Of a DNA stretch of 64,000 bases, positions 24,790 to 36,726 are shown one piece after another; the first letter of the stretch is position 1, and every line of letters starts with the position of its first letter. The DNA is from Eulemur rufifrons (Eukaryota; Chordata; Mammalia; Primates; Lemuridae): positions 13,333,501 to 13,397,500 of the forward strand of contig NC_090995.1 in the NCBI RefSeq assembly GCF_041146395.1, in the 5' to 3' direction. Under the pieces are notes generated by a model. That model ran no database searches. It was not told the origin of the DNA and saw only the letters and a list, made by a program, of their open reading frames with translations. Position numbers and translations under genes: made by a program.

Positions 24790-26825
24790 GTGATTCCTCT
24801 CTGTTTCCCGTCCACTGACTGGATGGATGGCAGATTAGAAGGTGAAGGTTTGACAAAAAAAAAAAATAGCACAGCTGTGTCAACCTTCAGCGTTTCAGAC
24901 ATAAAATTAAATTCCACATGGTGTTATGCGTTTGAAGACTTGTCACTGTGAGGCTGGCCAGACAAATACGATTTAGAGGGTTAGGTTTTGAGAAATGAGT
25001 GGGAGAAATAAAACATGGAATGATAGCAGAGAGAAATTTCTAAAAACATTATCTGATGGTGCTAAGCAGTCCTTTTTGATCGCATTGTTTAATGACGCCT
25101 TCTCTTCTGCCTGTCTGGCCAGGGCGCTCTGGTGTGTTGGAAAGGTTCTACTTCTGAAATCTGGCAATTTAACACCCCTCTCCTGGAATCCTGACCAGCC
25201 CTTCCTTCTCTCTCTCTCTCACCGCTCCTACTTTTCTCTGCATCTACTGATGTTCTCCTCGCCTGGGCCTTTAATTTGCACCCCCCCACCCCCGCCCCAT
25301 ACTGTTAACTGCAGGGTTTGGTCTGGCTGTGGTCTGATTTCTGAGTTCTGAAGGTGAAGCTAAGTCAGGTTCTTCCCCTCGGGCTCCGTGAGTGTACCCC
25401 TGACCCAGAGACACTCTGGCACCTTCTGTTTAAGCCACCGTCTCTTCCACGGTGGGGCTTGGGGTCTTACTGCTACCCTTCCTCCCAGCAAAGTGTTCAA
25501 AGCGCGTCTGCTCAGTCCTGTGCCCTGGCTGTCGAGGCTTGTCACTTCTGTCAATGCAAGAAGTAAAATATAGGTCAGCCTCGCAGATCCCAGTGTTAAA
25601 AATAAAAGCTTCATCCCCGGGCCCTGCAGGTTTGCAGACTGGCATGGGCCGGCCCCCCTTTCCCACCACCCCCACTTCTAAGTCGCTCCTTGGGGCTTAG
25701 CATTGATGCCGCCATCCACGTAAGGGGGACCTGAAAATAGAAGAGGAGCCACCGCGGCCTCCCCGGGCAGACTCCGCTCCGGAACGCGAGGATCGTCCGC
25801 ATGGAGGTTGTGCAGGGCAGCCCTGAGCAGGTTCCTGCCTGTCACGGGGTGAGGAGGGCGGCCGCTGGGGAGGGCAGAGAGGCCCCTCTCCCCCCGTGGA
25901 CCCCCCAGCCCACCCCTCCCGTGGCAGCCACGTGACCAGGCCGTGGCATTCCTCGACAGTGTGATGAAAGGACCCGCCCCATCTCCCTTTTCCATCCCTA
26001 GTCCCAGCATCTGAGTTTGCTCACAAGATTCGGGCCTTTGTCTGTGATATGAAAATTTAGGAGGTGAAAGCAGAGCCTTTTAATTTATTTTTAATAGCTG
26101 CACACTTCCTTCCTCCCGCACTCTCAAGATGCTCTCGCTCCTGCTCTGATGTGCCCCTTCACCTCCGCTCGCCCTCCTCCCTCTGGCCCTCTCGTTCCTG
26201 CAAAGGGGGCAGATGAGGCCCCACGTCCCTGAACAGACCCCTGTCCCTGCGCCTGCCCCAGTCCCATTTTTCAGGCAAGTCTGAGCTGGACGAGGAGGAC
26301 ACAGGGAGCCTGGATGCTGTGACATTTGGGGCTTTTCCTCACCTGCCTCTTCAGTGCCTGGCAGATCTCGAACCCTCCACGGCTGGCAGCCACGTGGCTT
26401 TCCCGTGGCTGAAGCCGGCCCAGCCTCGGTGTGAGCACTGTCCCAGGGCTTCAGGAGAAGGGAGTATGCACTGTGTGCCTTTGACCCCTCTGAGCCGGAT
26501 CCTCCCGGCTGCTTCCCTTAAGCTGCAGCAGGAAGGGAAGAGGCCGAGCGGGAGCAGGTGCGGATGCGTTTAATACACGCTCGGCAAGCCCAGCGGAAAT
26601 GCTCTTGGTCCCTTGGTTTTCTGAAGCCGTCCTCCCGGCCTAAGTCAATGGTTTCTTTGAGAATAGGGTTCAGGAAGGATGATTTGGGTGAACATTCACA
26701 CCTGGACGCCTCCCCCACGTGTGACCCGGCCCAAGGAGGACCAGAGTCCCGAGGGAGGCAGGAAACAGCCGCTACCCCTGCTGGGGTCCGCCCGATTGTA
26801 GGACCCCTGGACCTGCCGCTTTGTG
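24790..26825. other. intronic stretch, mostly unassigned
   Basis: Apart from the second 60-bp copy at 25321-25380, a CT tract at 25208-25222 and A runs near 24857, no gene or named repeat is seen. Confidence 0.35.
25321..25380 (+). repeat. 60-bp diverged direct repeat, copy 2
   Basis: Matches 24427-24488 in the same orientation ('gtctggctgtggtctgattt' ... 'gtcaggttcttcccctc'). The flanks differ, so the shared block is short. Confidence 0.6.
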
Positions 26826-26830
26826 CATTG

Positions 26831-26944
26831 AATCCAGCCCTGCCACCAGCTTTTGTTGTGACCTCGGGCACGTCACTTAGCCTCTGCAATTCCATGTTTC
26901 ACCTGTAACGTGGGACGGTTGGATGGGACGGTGCCACTCAACTC
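26831..26944 (+). other. MIR-derived site matching the human miR-575 locus, hairpin not conserved
   Basis: Human miR-575 lies in the sense orientation in an SCD5 intron and derives from a MIR repeat (from memory). Here, in SCD5 intron 1 and in the same orientation, CAGCCCTGCCAC (26835-26846) and GTGCCACTCAACTC (26931-26944) match the two ends of that precursor as I remember it. Between them this genome keeps about 20 extra bases of ordinary MIR core ('cacttagcctctgcaattcc'), and the part corresponding to the mature RNA (about 26912-26929) differs at several bases. The two arms no longer pair well by eye. It looks like the orthologous site without a working hairpin. Confidence 0.55.
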
Positions 26945-27029
26945 TGGCTGCACCAGAGAACCCACCGCCCACCCCGGGAGATTCTGACACACGCCGACCT
27001 CCAGGGACCTGCTGACCAGTGTGGTCTCA

Positions 27030-27766
27030 GGCGAGGCCTGCCTTGGGGACGAGGGGGCTGCACGAGTCCCCCCGCGACTGGAGGTGAAGCTCGCCCTTCG
27101 CAGAGCAGTTCAGAGGTTGATGAGCCCGTCTCCTCCGCCCTCTCTCTTTCCGGTGCTGCGCAGCCATTTGCTCCAATTATCCTTGAATTATAGCGACAGC
27201 TTTCGGCCTGTGCAGGACTTCAAATCATCCGAACCTAGGGGAAGTAAAATGGTGCCTCTCTTGGTCAGAACATTCCAGCTGGCTGCTCCTAAAAGGCTTT
27301 CTCCTTTCCACCTATTCCCACCTCGCCATCCACCTTGCTGAGGGCCACAGACATCGTCTTGGAGGGTCACGATTTTGCCCGATTCTGCATGGATATATAT
27401 ATATATATCTTAAGTCAAGGTCAACCTCAAAGAGATGTTGCCTGCATTTTTTTTTTTTTTTTTTTGCCTTCTGCTTTTCCTAATCTTTATAGAACACTAA
27501 ATTCCCATACACCAGCAAATTCTCTTGGTTTAAAATTGCATTTAATTAAAGTTAAACACTTCAGGCCTTGCGCTAGTGATTCTCCTGCCTGCAGATGCAT
27601 GGGGATTTCTTTGGCTTCAGAACAGGTGGTGTGACAGAGCCATGTTTCTTGCTAAAATCCACAGTCTGGGATTGTCACTGTCCTATTTTCAGGGATTCTT
27701 CCAATTTGTAGTGTCAGGGGAAAGAGTGTTTTTCTAACAGAGATGTTTTCCAATCTAGAGAAAAGA
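27030..27766. other. intronic stretch with simple repeats
   Basis: Contains (AT)n at 27392-27408 and a T run at 27449-27466. Nothing else is recognised. Confidence 0.4.
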
Positions 27767-27767
27767 T

Positions 27768-28102
27768 GGCTGGGCGAGGTGGCTCACGCCTGTAATCCTA
27801 GCACTCTGGGAGGCTGAGGCGGGAGGATCCCTTGAGCTCAGGAGTTTGAGACCAGCCTGAGCAAGAGCGAGACCCATCTCTACTAAAAAAATAGAAAGAA
27901 ATTATACAAACAACTAAAAATATATATAGAAAAAATTAGCCAGGCATGGTGGCACATGCCTGTAGTCCCAGCTACTCAGGAGGCTGAGGCAGGAGGATTG
28001 CTTGAGCCCAGGAGTTTGAGGTTGATGTGAGCGAGGCTGAGGCCATGGCACTCTAGCCCGGGCAACAGAGTGAGACTCTGTCTCAAAAAAAAAAAAAAAA
28101 AA
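27768..28102 (+). mobile_element. Alu, strepsirrhine type, full length
   Basis: A dimeric Alu with the extra inter-monomer segment 'gaaattatacaaacaactaa' and 'aaatatatatagaaaaaatt'. It has a poly(A) tail and a short likely target duplication (AGAAAAGAT at 27759 and 28103). Confidence 0.95.
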
Positions 28103-28149
28103 AGAAAAGATATTTTTCTCTCTCCATGGTTTTGTTTTACCTCTCTCCC

Positions 28150-28290
28150 ATCCACAAAGAAGGATTCCTTATGGCCTCAGTGTACCCACCTGTATAATGG
28201 GAGTACAACTAGTTCTGCCTCCCTTGTTGTGAGGATGAGGGGGGAGATAAGTGTTCTGAAATTGACGCTAAGGCATAAAGTAGTGTTCAT
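28150..28290 (+). mobile_element. MIR SINE fragment
   Basis: 'tggcctcagtgtacccacct', 'gtataatgggagtacaacta' and 'ttgtgaggatgagggg' fit the MIR core. Confidence 0.7.
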
Positions 28291-28293
28291 CTG

Positions 28294-28329
28294 TCTCCTC
28301 CTCCTCCTCCTCCTCCTCCTCCTCCTCCT
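28294..28329 (+). repeat. (CTC)n microsatellite
   Basis: About twelve CTC/TCC units in a row. Confidence 0.95.
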
Positions 28330-28419
28330 TCCCTTCCCCTAATTCTTGTTTCTTTCTCTTCCTCAAATTCATTGAGTCCTTCCCTCCTTGGCACTTGGGT
28401 CAGTCTTGGGTCATCCAAG

Positions 28420-28700
28420 AAACATCTCTTGAGCACCTGTCGTGAGGCTGGCATCGCACTGGACATCGAGAGTAGGGAGTTGAAAGACCGTCTTTGTCCC
28501 TCAGAAGGACATAAGGGAAGGTGGTCGAGAAATTAGATACAATGTAGCAAGCGGGGTAATAGTAGTTCACCCAGAGGACAGACACCTGACAGCCTGGGCA
28601 AGGTGGGGTGTGGCGTGGGGGTTGGTCAGGGAGGGCTTCGAGGGGTGAGGCCAGACAGTGAGTGGGAGCACAGGAGTGAGATGTCAGCGAACTGAAGGTC
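28420..28700 (+). mobile_element. L2 fragment
   Basis: 'tcttgagcacctgtcgtgag' and 'gggagggcttcgaggggtga' follow the L2 3' pattern. Diverged. Confidence 0.55.
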
Positions 28701-29034
28701 GTTTGGGTAGTTCTTGTGGGCACCATGCTGTCAGTCACGTGGTTCCTCGTGGGTAGTATGGAGTTTATCTTTCCTGTGGTAGGAAGGTTTTTTCCGGCCC
28801 ATCCTCGCGGGCTGGGAGGAGTAAGGGATTTGTCACCTGTCCCGTCCTGCCCATGGCCACGGATGCGCCCTGGTGACATGGCTCCCAGAGTCGGGCACTC
28901 ACAGGTCACTCAGAACCTCAGAGCTCGTGGGCCTCGGTGGGGAATGTGCCCGGAGTCCGAACGGGAAAACCAACACAGCCTCCCGCTGTTGTGCGCTGTG
29001 ACCTTAGGATTTGTAACCTGCAAAGGTGCTCCTT

Positions 29035-29250
29035 TATAGCAAGATTTTTCCACCTGCAGATCACAACCCATATTTAATACAGGTAAGAAAATCAATAGTT
29101 TGAAACAGCATTTAAAAAATGAAACAGAACATTAGAATACATCACACCAATAAGGGCTATTTGGTGAAACCTTGTGTGTGTACGCAACACAAAACGTCTC
29201 TTTTCCTGTGGATCATGGACAGGAGAGTTTGAAATACTCTAGACTATATA
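29035..29250. mobile_element. probable hAT-type non-autonomous remnant
   Basis: 'ccacctgcagatcacaaccc', 'acagcatttaaaaaatgaaa' and 'aagggctatttggtgaaacc' recall an old MER hAT element. Family not certain. Confidence 0.4.
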
Positions 29251-29510
29251 CTCCTAGCCCAAAGGGGCAAAGATATTTCATCTTATCATCCAAATTTCGT
29301 GGGTTGGTAGTGACTGGCTGGAGGATGCTATATGGAAAATGATTCAGTGGCAGTGTCTAGACTCAGGGAGAAAGTGTCATCATGAATTAGCAAGGTCCAC
29401 TATGGAACCCACATAGCTGCCAACAGGTCACCTATGGTGTCTAGTTACAACTGAATGGGCCCATGGGCTAGGCTTTCCTGGGTGTGACTAACCCCAAGAG
29501 ATGGGAGATA

Positions 29511-29605
29511 CACACGTGTGTGTGTACACATACACATACATGGACACATGCACATACATGCATGTACACATACATGTATACATAGACATACACATATATT
29601 TCTAT
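29511..29605 (+). repeat. alternating purine-pyrimidine (ACAT/GTGT) tract
   Basis: Imperfect TACACA and CATGTA units run for about 95 bases, with strictly alternating purine and pyrimidine over long parts. Confidence 0.85.
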
Positions 29606-29649
29606 TTTATCATAGTTTTTCCATTAACAAGAAACCTCATTGTAATAAG

Positions 29650-30828
29650 AAGCACAAACAATTATTATTTGCCAATAAGATAGTTTAGAACATTTTAACC
29701 TATTAACTGGTTTTGAAAGATACTTTTTAGGTTGATTTTCCACTAGTCTTACACCCCCCCCACACACATCTCCTGGTGACTCCCCTAGAAGTCGCTGCCC
29801 CTGGCCAGCGCCCTTTTGTTTTGTCATTTCTTTGCCAATGTCATTTCTTTGTCTAAGAAGTATGAACGCATCTTGCTTTGGCGATTTCTTCCGAGCTGGC
29901 TCTTGTGTACTTTCCTCTCGTTCATCTGCCCCGTGTCAGTCCGGTCCCACTAGGAGCTGAGCGGCAGCGGTCTCTTCCTCCCTTAGAGCAGACCGCAGGC
30001 TTCTCGAAAACAATGTCCTCAATGACGGGCACGTACTGAGTAACGTTACACTTGCCGATGCCAGTGGTGACAATGTCAGAAGCCGCTGCTGTCTCCTCCC
30101 TCTGGCCTCTTGCACTGGAGAAGTTTGTTCCCAGAGGATGTGACCGGCGGCCTCCTAGCCCAGGCCGGCTCTGCAGCCTCATGATAAATCTAGCAAATTG
30201 AATTCTCTCTGTTTCTTCCCACTTTGTTGTCTTCTTCCCCTAACGGTTTCTTGGGCCTCAGGGGTGTTTAGGACCATCCACCGTGGGTTACCATCTGCAG
30301 ATGTACTAACGTGTTTTTTAATTCCGCTTTTCTAGACTCAGAAAGATGCTTTGCGACATTTTTGCCCGCATACCTTGGGCATTGCAGCAGATGTGTTAAG
30401 TCTCAGCCAGGCAGGTGCAGACTGAATGCCATTGCCTGGCGGTTATTTAAACTTACATTTCACATCCTGGCATCCTTGGCGTGGCGAAGAAGAAATAAAC
30501 ACAGCTGGATTTGATGTCCTCATCCAGCTGATCCAAAAAAATACTGGGTAGAAATAACGAAGGTTTTTTTTTTTTGTGGCCTCTCACCTCGATTTCTCCC
30601 CAGGCCCTGAGCTTGCAGAGTCAAATTTCCCTTAGATTTGAGCCTGGTCAACTCTTCCGGGGCAAGAGATTCCCGTCTGGTTTCTGGATGGCGGATGGGC
30701 CCTTTTCGTCTCTTCCCTTCCCCTGGTTTGGCTCTGTCGAGGTTCTGGTTCCCCTCTAAGACTGAAAATTAAATCATTCTCTTTAAGGTTAAAATGGGCT
30801 CAAGAAACTGATCAAACTCCTCCCGACC
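29650..30828. other. intronic stretch, nothing recognised
   Basis: No gene or nameable repeat. A stretch near 29930-30180 has an open reverse frame without recognisable homology. Confidence 0.35.
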
Positions 30829-30830
30829 CA

Positions 30831-31166
30831 GGCCAGGCGCGGTGGCTCACGCCTGTAATGCTAGCACTCTGGGAGGCCGAGGTGGATGGATTGCTCGAGG
30901 TCAGGAGTTCGGGACCAGCCTGAGCAAGAGCGAGACCCCGTCTTTACTAAAATAGAAAGAAATTATCTGACCAACTAAAAATACATATAGAAAAAATTAG
31001 CCGGGCATGGTGGTGCATGGCTGTAGTCCCAGCTACTCGGGAGGCTGAGGCAGGAGGATTGCTGGAGCCCAGGAGTTTGAGGTTGCTGTGAGCGAGGCTG
31101 ACACCACGGCACTCTAGCCCGGGCAACAGAGCGAGACTCTGTCTCAAAAAACAAAAACAAAAAAAC
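30831..31166 (+). mobile_element. Alu, strepsirrhine type, full length
   Basis: Complete dimer with the insertion 'gaaattatctgaccaactaa' and an A-rich tail interrupted by C. Confidence 0.95.
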
Positions 31167-31529
31167 CCCAAAATATGTCATCCTTGTCTCAGATGAAAGC
31201 CAAAGAAGAAGAAAAAAACGAAGTGTACCTCTGAGAATGAGCGTTCTTCCCACGGAAGAGATATTTCCAGCATCTCATCCCGACAAAAGCACCTTTGATC
31301 TTAATTGACCGGAAAGCACTCCTCACCCCGGGCATCTGGGACGTCCTTGGGGCTAATCCCTCCGGCTCTTGCTCTCCTGCAATCGAGTGTTGCTTCCACA
31401 GTTTTCTGATTCAGTGACGATAGGAACCAGTCCGTGCCTTGATGGCGATCCTGCCCCTCTCAGCACGCCTTGCTCCAGTTCCCAGTCCCGGTGTCTCGGG
31501 TTGTGGGCAACAGCTTCATAAGGCGATTT

Positions 31530-31770
31530 TTAACAATAATGAAAACTCCTAATATGCGCCAGGCCCTGCTTCATGCCCCTTCTAGATATTAAGTTACTTA
31601 ATTTTCACGACAACCCTAGGACAGAGGAACTGTCCTTATCCCCATTTTGCAAACACAGACACTGGGGCACAGAGAGCATCGGGACCTGCCAAGGCCGTAA
31701 GGCTGGTGTTGGCAAAGCCGGGCTCGGCCTCCGCTCAGCCTGCGTTTAGGGTGCAGCCTCCTCCCCAGCA
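31530..31770 (-). mobile_element. MIR SINE
   Basis: Reverse-strand MIR: 'ttttcacgacaaccctagga', 'ttatccccattttgcaaaca', 'cactggggcacagaga'. Confidence 0.85.
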
Positions 31771-34415
31771 CTCCGTCCGGCCCCTGCCTCCCTCAGCCGT
31801 GCGCGGTACTCTGCTACTTTCCGTTCTACTCTCTGGTCTGTAATCTCAATTTTTAAAAGGGTATCTGGGTGTGGTTCACGAGATGATGTCACCACTTTAT
31901 AATGGCGGGTACCAACACGAAGTTTCAAAACCCCTGGGCCAGACCCTGGCTGCTGTGACACGGGCCATCAGGCTGCCTGGCACCTTCCATTCCCGTCCCC
32001 CCTTGTCCTGACTGCCCAGCTCGCCCAGCGAGGCAGTGCGTGGGGCGTGGCCTCCCAGGGAGGTCTGCCTGCAGGGAAAGAATACACTGGATGTGTGCAC
32101 TTTTACGTGTCCCTGTGAGTTAGGAAACCGTCCCTCTGGTTCAGGTTGTGAGGCTGGATAACGTGCATCTACCCCCAAGAAATGGGTCTTCGAGAAAGGG
32201 AGTCACAGATCGGACTTTGGTGCCAGTGAGGCTGTGACCTGGCCCACGACAAAGTCTTCAAGGTCCACTCCGTGTCACCTCTTACAGGACGGCCTGCCAG
32301 ATTCTTCCTGGGGTGGTGACTGCAGGAGCATGATTTAAACTTCCGGGACACTGTGCGTCATTTGTCCTACAGTAAGAAATAGAGCTCAGCACCACTGTCC
32401 TCCTTCTCTGTCCTCACTGACTCACACACCTTTCTACAGAAAAGAAATCGATGTCATTTCTCCACGTTGGCTTTATCACGGTGCATGAACAAATGCAACA
32501 CATCACCTGCAAATGATTGCTCGAGAGGGGATGCCTTTCCCTCCCACGCCGGCCAGTCTTGCTCCTAAGACGATACCCGGTGGGGCCGTGTCTTCATGCA
32601 TCATGCATCTCTATGGCTGTGCATTGAATTCTCGAGAAGTAGCAAGTGATACCTAAGTGCTTCAAGCATGTTTGGTTATGCTAAATAATTGATGGCATCT
32701 TTTATTGATTAAAAATTTACTTGCTGGAAGTTCGGACATAGGTTCTGCCAACCCATCTTCTCTCTTGGATTTCAACTTCCCGGCACCAAGTCCCCAAACT
32801 CACCCACAGACTGCAGTCTTTGAAAGCCCCGAGGCAGGCAGCCAGGATGAACCCTGCATTCCAGACAAGGGACAGTGGCCTCCAGCCAACAGACACCTGT
32901 GCTGACCTCTTCCCACGGTCCTGGGGATAGAGCTAGCCAAGGCCCTAAGTGCCTGGGGAAACCTATTTGCAACTTAATGGCCTTGGTCACTGCTGTGTCC
33001 TAAATGATGAGCAGCTCAGGACTTCTTGTACCTGGGCAGCTGCAGTCCTGTGATGGGAGAAGTTATAAACCACCCTCGTTTGTGTGAGTGGGAGGATAAT
33101 GTAAGTGAAGAGAAATAGGGTAACTGTCTGGGGGAACAGACCTCGATGAGAATGGTTATTCTTTCTGTCTTTTCAAAAGTGTATTTGGGAGAGATGGCGA
33201 ACAGACAGACACATGTAACTAGCAATTATTAATGTAATCAAAGTATCACTTTTCCCCCATTGCCATTTTACTTAACGGAGGAAGCTTGATGTGAAAACTC
33301 AGCAGACGTGTGACTTTTCAACTCATTTTTAGGAAATAGACTGTCCTCCTGCCACTCTAAGTTGTCGATTCAGTCTCAATTCAGAAATGACCAGCCCGAG
33401 AGGAGCATCTGCCTTAGAACTTGACCTGACGTTGGCCGCATCCCTGTCCCCGTCCTGAGCCCCCATGAGGCTGGGAGTCTCGGTGGAAGGGTTGGGCTGG
33501 GAGAGCCTCTCTGGGGTCTCCCTCTGTCTTACGCAGCTTTTCCTTCCTGCAGTTCTCCGTTTTGCTAGCTCGCTTCTGAACCCCAGCCCTGGGTGGGCAG
33601 GTAGGGAGTTAGGGAGAGGGGTATCGAAACGTTGGCCTCCCTCTCTCCATGCCTGCGTGACACGCTGGGCGTGGGCTCTTCAGAGACCCCCGCCATGGGC
33701 GATCTCTCTGCTGTAGCTGTCTGGACATGGGAAGATGCATCTTTATTCCAGGTGGCCCTCGGGATATCTTGCTAGGACCCTGGCAATCCAGTGCCCACCT
33801 GCAGCTTCTGGCTGCTGGGGTCTCCCTGCCCCTCTAAGTGGCCCCGTGAGACAGGACCCAGTGTGACCCCATACCAGCTCTGTGTTCTGAGTGGCCACAT
33901 TTGATGTACAGGGCACGCTGTCCCCAAGAAACCCCAGATAAGCAGCCTGGCTCCCTCATGCTCCTCCACCCTGCTGTCACAGCCCGCTCTGGGTGTCGCG
34001 GGCACGCTTCTGGGGCCTGTGTGTCTGCTACCTCCCAGCTGCAGTGAAAACATTTTACAGTTCTCCCAGCGGTCCACGTAAGCTGTCCGACTGGGATGAG
34101 GATGAAGAAGGTACGACCCTCGCCCATCTGTCCTCGGGGTGGGGGTCTTAGGGGGACACTGTGGCCCCCCCCCGCAGAGGGCCTCACCCGTCTGCTCCAC
34201 TCCAGACTCTGAGCCCTTTTCATATCCTCGATCTGGAGGAGGCGTCCGAGAGTGACGGAGCCAGGTCCCGATACCTGCCTTCGTGGACTCTGTGTGGGGT
34301 TCGTTTCGCATTCACGGGGGTATCTGATGTCTATCACACTGGCGCCTCAGTTGAAATGGAGAAAGAAAGAGTCCTATTCTAATATCTTATTGCATAAACA
34401 GTAGAGAAAAGGCCA
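31771..34415. other. intronic stretch, nothing recognised
   Basis: No gene, RNA or classifiable repeat over about 2.6 kb. Open frames on the reverse strand near 33772-34337 overlap in two frames and look spurious. Confidence 0.4.
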
Positions 34416-34424
34416 AAGTGTACG

Positions 34425-34795
34425 TTTCAGTTCTCTGTTGCTGCCTGACACCCCAAAGCCGAGTGGCTTGGAGCAGCACGGACGCGCTGTGCCCGTGATT
34501 CCTGGGGAGCCCACCAGCCCCTCCACCGGCGTCACCTGGGCTGGCTCCTGCAGCTGCCACCATCTGTGGCTGGCAGGTGGCGGGTGGCGTGACTGTCGGC
34601 CTCGCTTCTTTCTCACGGTTTCTCGTTCTCTCGCGGGCTACGCTGGCCTCCTTTCATGACAGGCAAGGCGGTGTTTCAAGGGACCAAAGTGGCAGCTTGA
34701 AGACCTCTGGAGGCCCAGCCTCTGGAAGTCCCACAGCGTCACTTTTGTGCATTCTTCAGGCAAAGTCCCCAGGCCAGCCCAGATGCACGAGGTAG
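34425..34795. mobile_element. probable MER/LTR-like repeat, family unresolved
   Basis: 'gttctctgttgctgcctgac' with 'gagtggcttggagcagcacg' and the end 'aggccagcccagatgca' share layout with 43090-43330. Both begin with the 'CTGTTGCTGC...AAACTTAGTGGCTTAAA' pattern of a common mammalian repeat. Confidence 0.45.
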
Positions 34796-35850
34796 GAAAA
34801 GAGAGCCCACCTCTAGCACTTAGCCTTTCGCTCTCCTGTGCAGCTCACTACACAGAATCCTGCCTTTGCCAGCTCTGGTTCTAGACTTTTCCGGAGCAGA
34901 TTGGGGGTGAAGGATTATGGATTGGTTTGCTCGGCTTGCATTTGGAAGGGGAGAGAGAAGAGGAACAGAAGCTGAGAGGAGGGAGGAGACAGAGCGGAGG
35001 CAGCTGTGGCTGACGCTGGGACAGCTTGCCAAGGGGAATGGCCCCCATGTTGGGGGCTGGGAGTCCTTGCTTTAGAGAACAGGGCTCCAGGCCGGGTGGG
35101 TCCTGTCCTTCATGAAGTTATGAGCAGGTCAGTATCTCCGTGTGAGCTGGATGAATGAGACCCTCCAAAGCGTATTGGGAAAATGGACTTGACCATAGAT
35201 TGGATTTCCCTTGGGGCCTGGCTTGAGCAGACACTACGGATGTTCTCCGGATACTGACTCCGTAATGCCCAGACCCAGCCCTGACAGCCTCTCCTTCCAC
35301 CTGCCCCACCGGACACACCTCGTGCCCCCATCCTTCCTCTGCTCCGACCCTGGCTCCCAGGGAAGGTGAGCTAAGCAGGAGGGAGAGGCGCTGGGTGCTG
35401 GCAACAGCCTGGTCTTCGGCTGTGAGGTTTCCAGAAGAGGCGAGCGGGTGCAGCAGGGGGACCAAGGCAATTATTAGCTCCATTTCTCTGCCCTGCTTTG
35501 GGCTGCAAATTCAACGCTCAGGGTTTTTCATTTCTAAAACCACTTCGAAAGTCTTCAGGGTGTGACTGCTTTATGTGTGCTCATCCAGAGTGCAAGCTGA
35601 AAGGACCTGTGTCTCACATCAGATGCCCGCGGGAGGGATGGTGTGGAGGCCGGTGACATTCAGAGGGCAGGTGACACTGCTGAGACACGAAAGGCCTGGG
35701 GCTTCTTTGCAGCAAAGGTGAGCGGGCTCAGAGGGCAGGTTTGTCGAAGTCAATGAGCTCGGAACCTGTACCTGCCTTGTATTTTAAAACATGCAGAATC
35801 TACAGAAGAATTTATTTTTCACTTGCAGAAAATAGATACATGCCTCTCTT
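34796..35850. other. intronic stretch, nothing recognised
   Basis: No gene or nameable repeat. Confidence 0.35.
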
Positions 35851-35864
35851 TAAAAGATTATTTC

Positions 35865-36036
35865 GGGTGGGGGGAGGGGAGGGGTGCACACCTACATGAT
35901 GAGTGTGATGTGCACTGTCTAGGGAATGGACACAATTGAAGCTCAGACTCGGGGGGATGGGGAGGCATGGGCAATGTATATAGCCTGATCTTTTGTACCC
36001 CCATAATGAGCTGAAAAACAAACAAAAAAGAAAAAA
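35865..36036 (+). mobile_element. 5'-truncated L1 3' end with target-site duplication
   Basis: A G-rich tract is followed by 'gatgagtgtgatgtgcactg', 'gaagctcagactcggggg', 'ttttgtacccccataatgag' and an A-rich tail. This resembles the 3' end of strepsirrhine L1 elements. It is bounded by AAAAGATTATTTC at 35852-35864 and again at 36037-36049, a 13-bp target duplication, which marks retrotransposition. No coding part remains. Confidence 0.85.
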
Positions 36037-36434
36037 AAAAGATTATTTCATGCTCAAAAAAACAAATCAGTCTTTCTTGTGACTTTTCATTATCAACATG
36101 GATCAGCTAGACTGGCCTTTCCAGCGATGCCCACCCCGCCATCTGACCACCTCCTAAATTGTTCTGTCCACCGTCTGTCCTCTTTCCAACCTCTGCCCGT
36201 CTGCATCCTGGCCGTGGTTTCAGCGAACACCTGGAAGACACACCTAGAGCAGGGCTGGGCGAGGCGGGGCCCCTCCCGCGGGGCAGTGCCGGAGGCCGCC
36301 GGCAGGGGGCGCTGCGCACACACCTGCGGCCCCGCGCGCCGCCATGACAGGCCTGGTGCTTGGTTGGGATTTAACGCTGGAGGGGATGTTAGGAACCACG
36401 CCGGCCCCTCCCTGGTTCCATCTGCTCAGGAGGA

Positions 36435-36726
36435 ACCTGTCCGGAGAGGGGGTTCGCGGCGGAAATGGGGCTGTAAAATACAGGCCTCTCCACTTCCAGC
36501 CTGGGAGCTCACCTTTCCCATCCCTCCCCCCGCAAGCCCCACCCCCGTCCCCAGGTGCGACCACAGGTATCTTACCTGTGCGGAGAGGGGGTTCGCGGCG
36601 GAAATGGGGCTGTAAAATACAGGCCTCTCCGCTTCCAGCCTGGGAGCTCCACCTGTCCCATCCTCCCCCTGCAAGCCCCACCCCCACCCCAGGTGTGACC
36701 ACAGGTATCTTACCTGTGCAGAGAGC
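36435..36726 (+). repeat. tandem duplication, about 139-bp unit, two copies plus a partial third
   Basis: Unit 1 is 36435-36573 and unit 2 is 36574-36711. They differ at roughly nine positions, including small indels in the CCC tracts. A third start (ACCTGTGCAGAGAG) follows at 36712. Open frames across it merely echo the repeat and are not considered genes. Confidence 0.9.
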
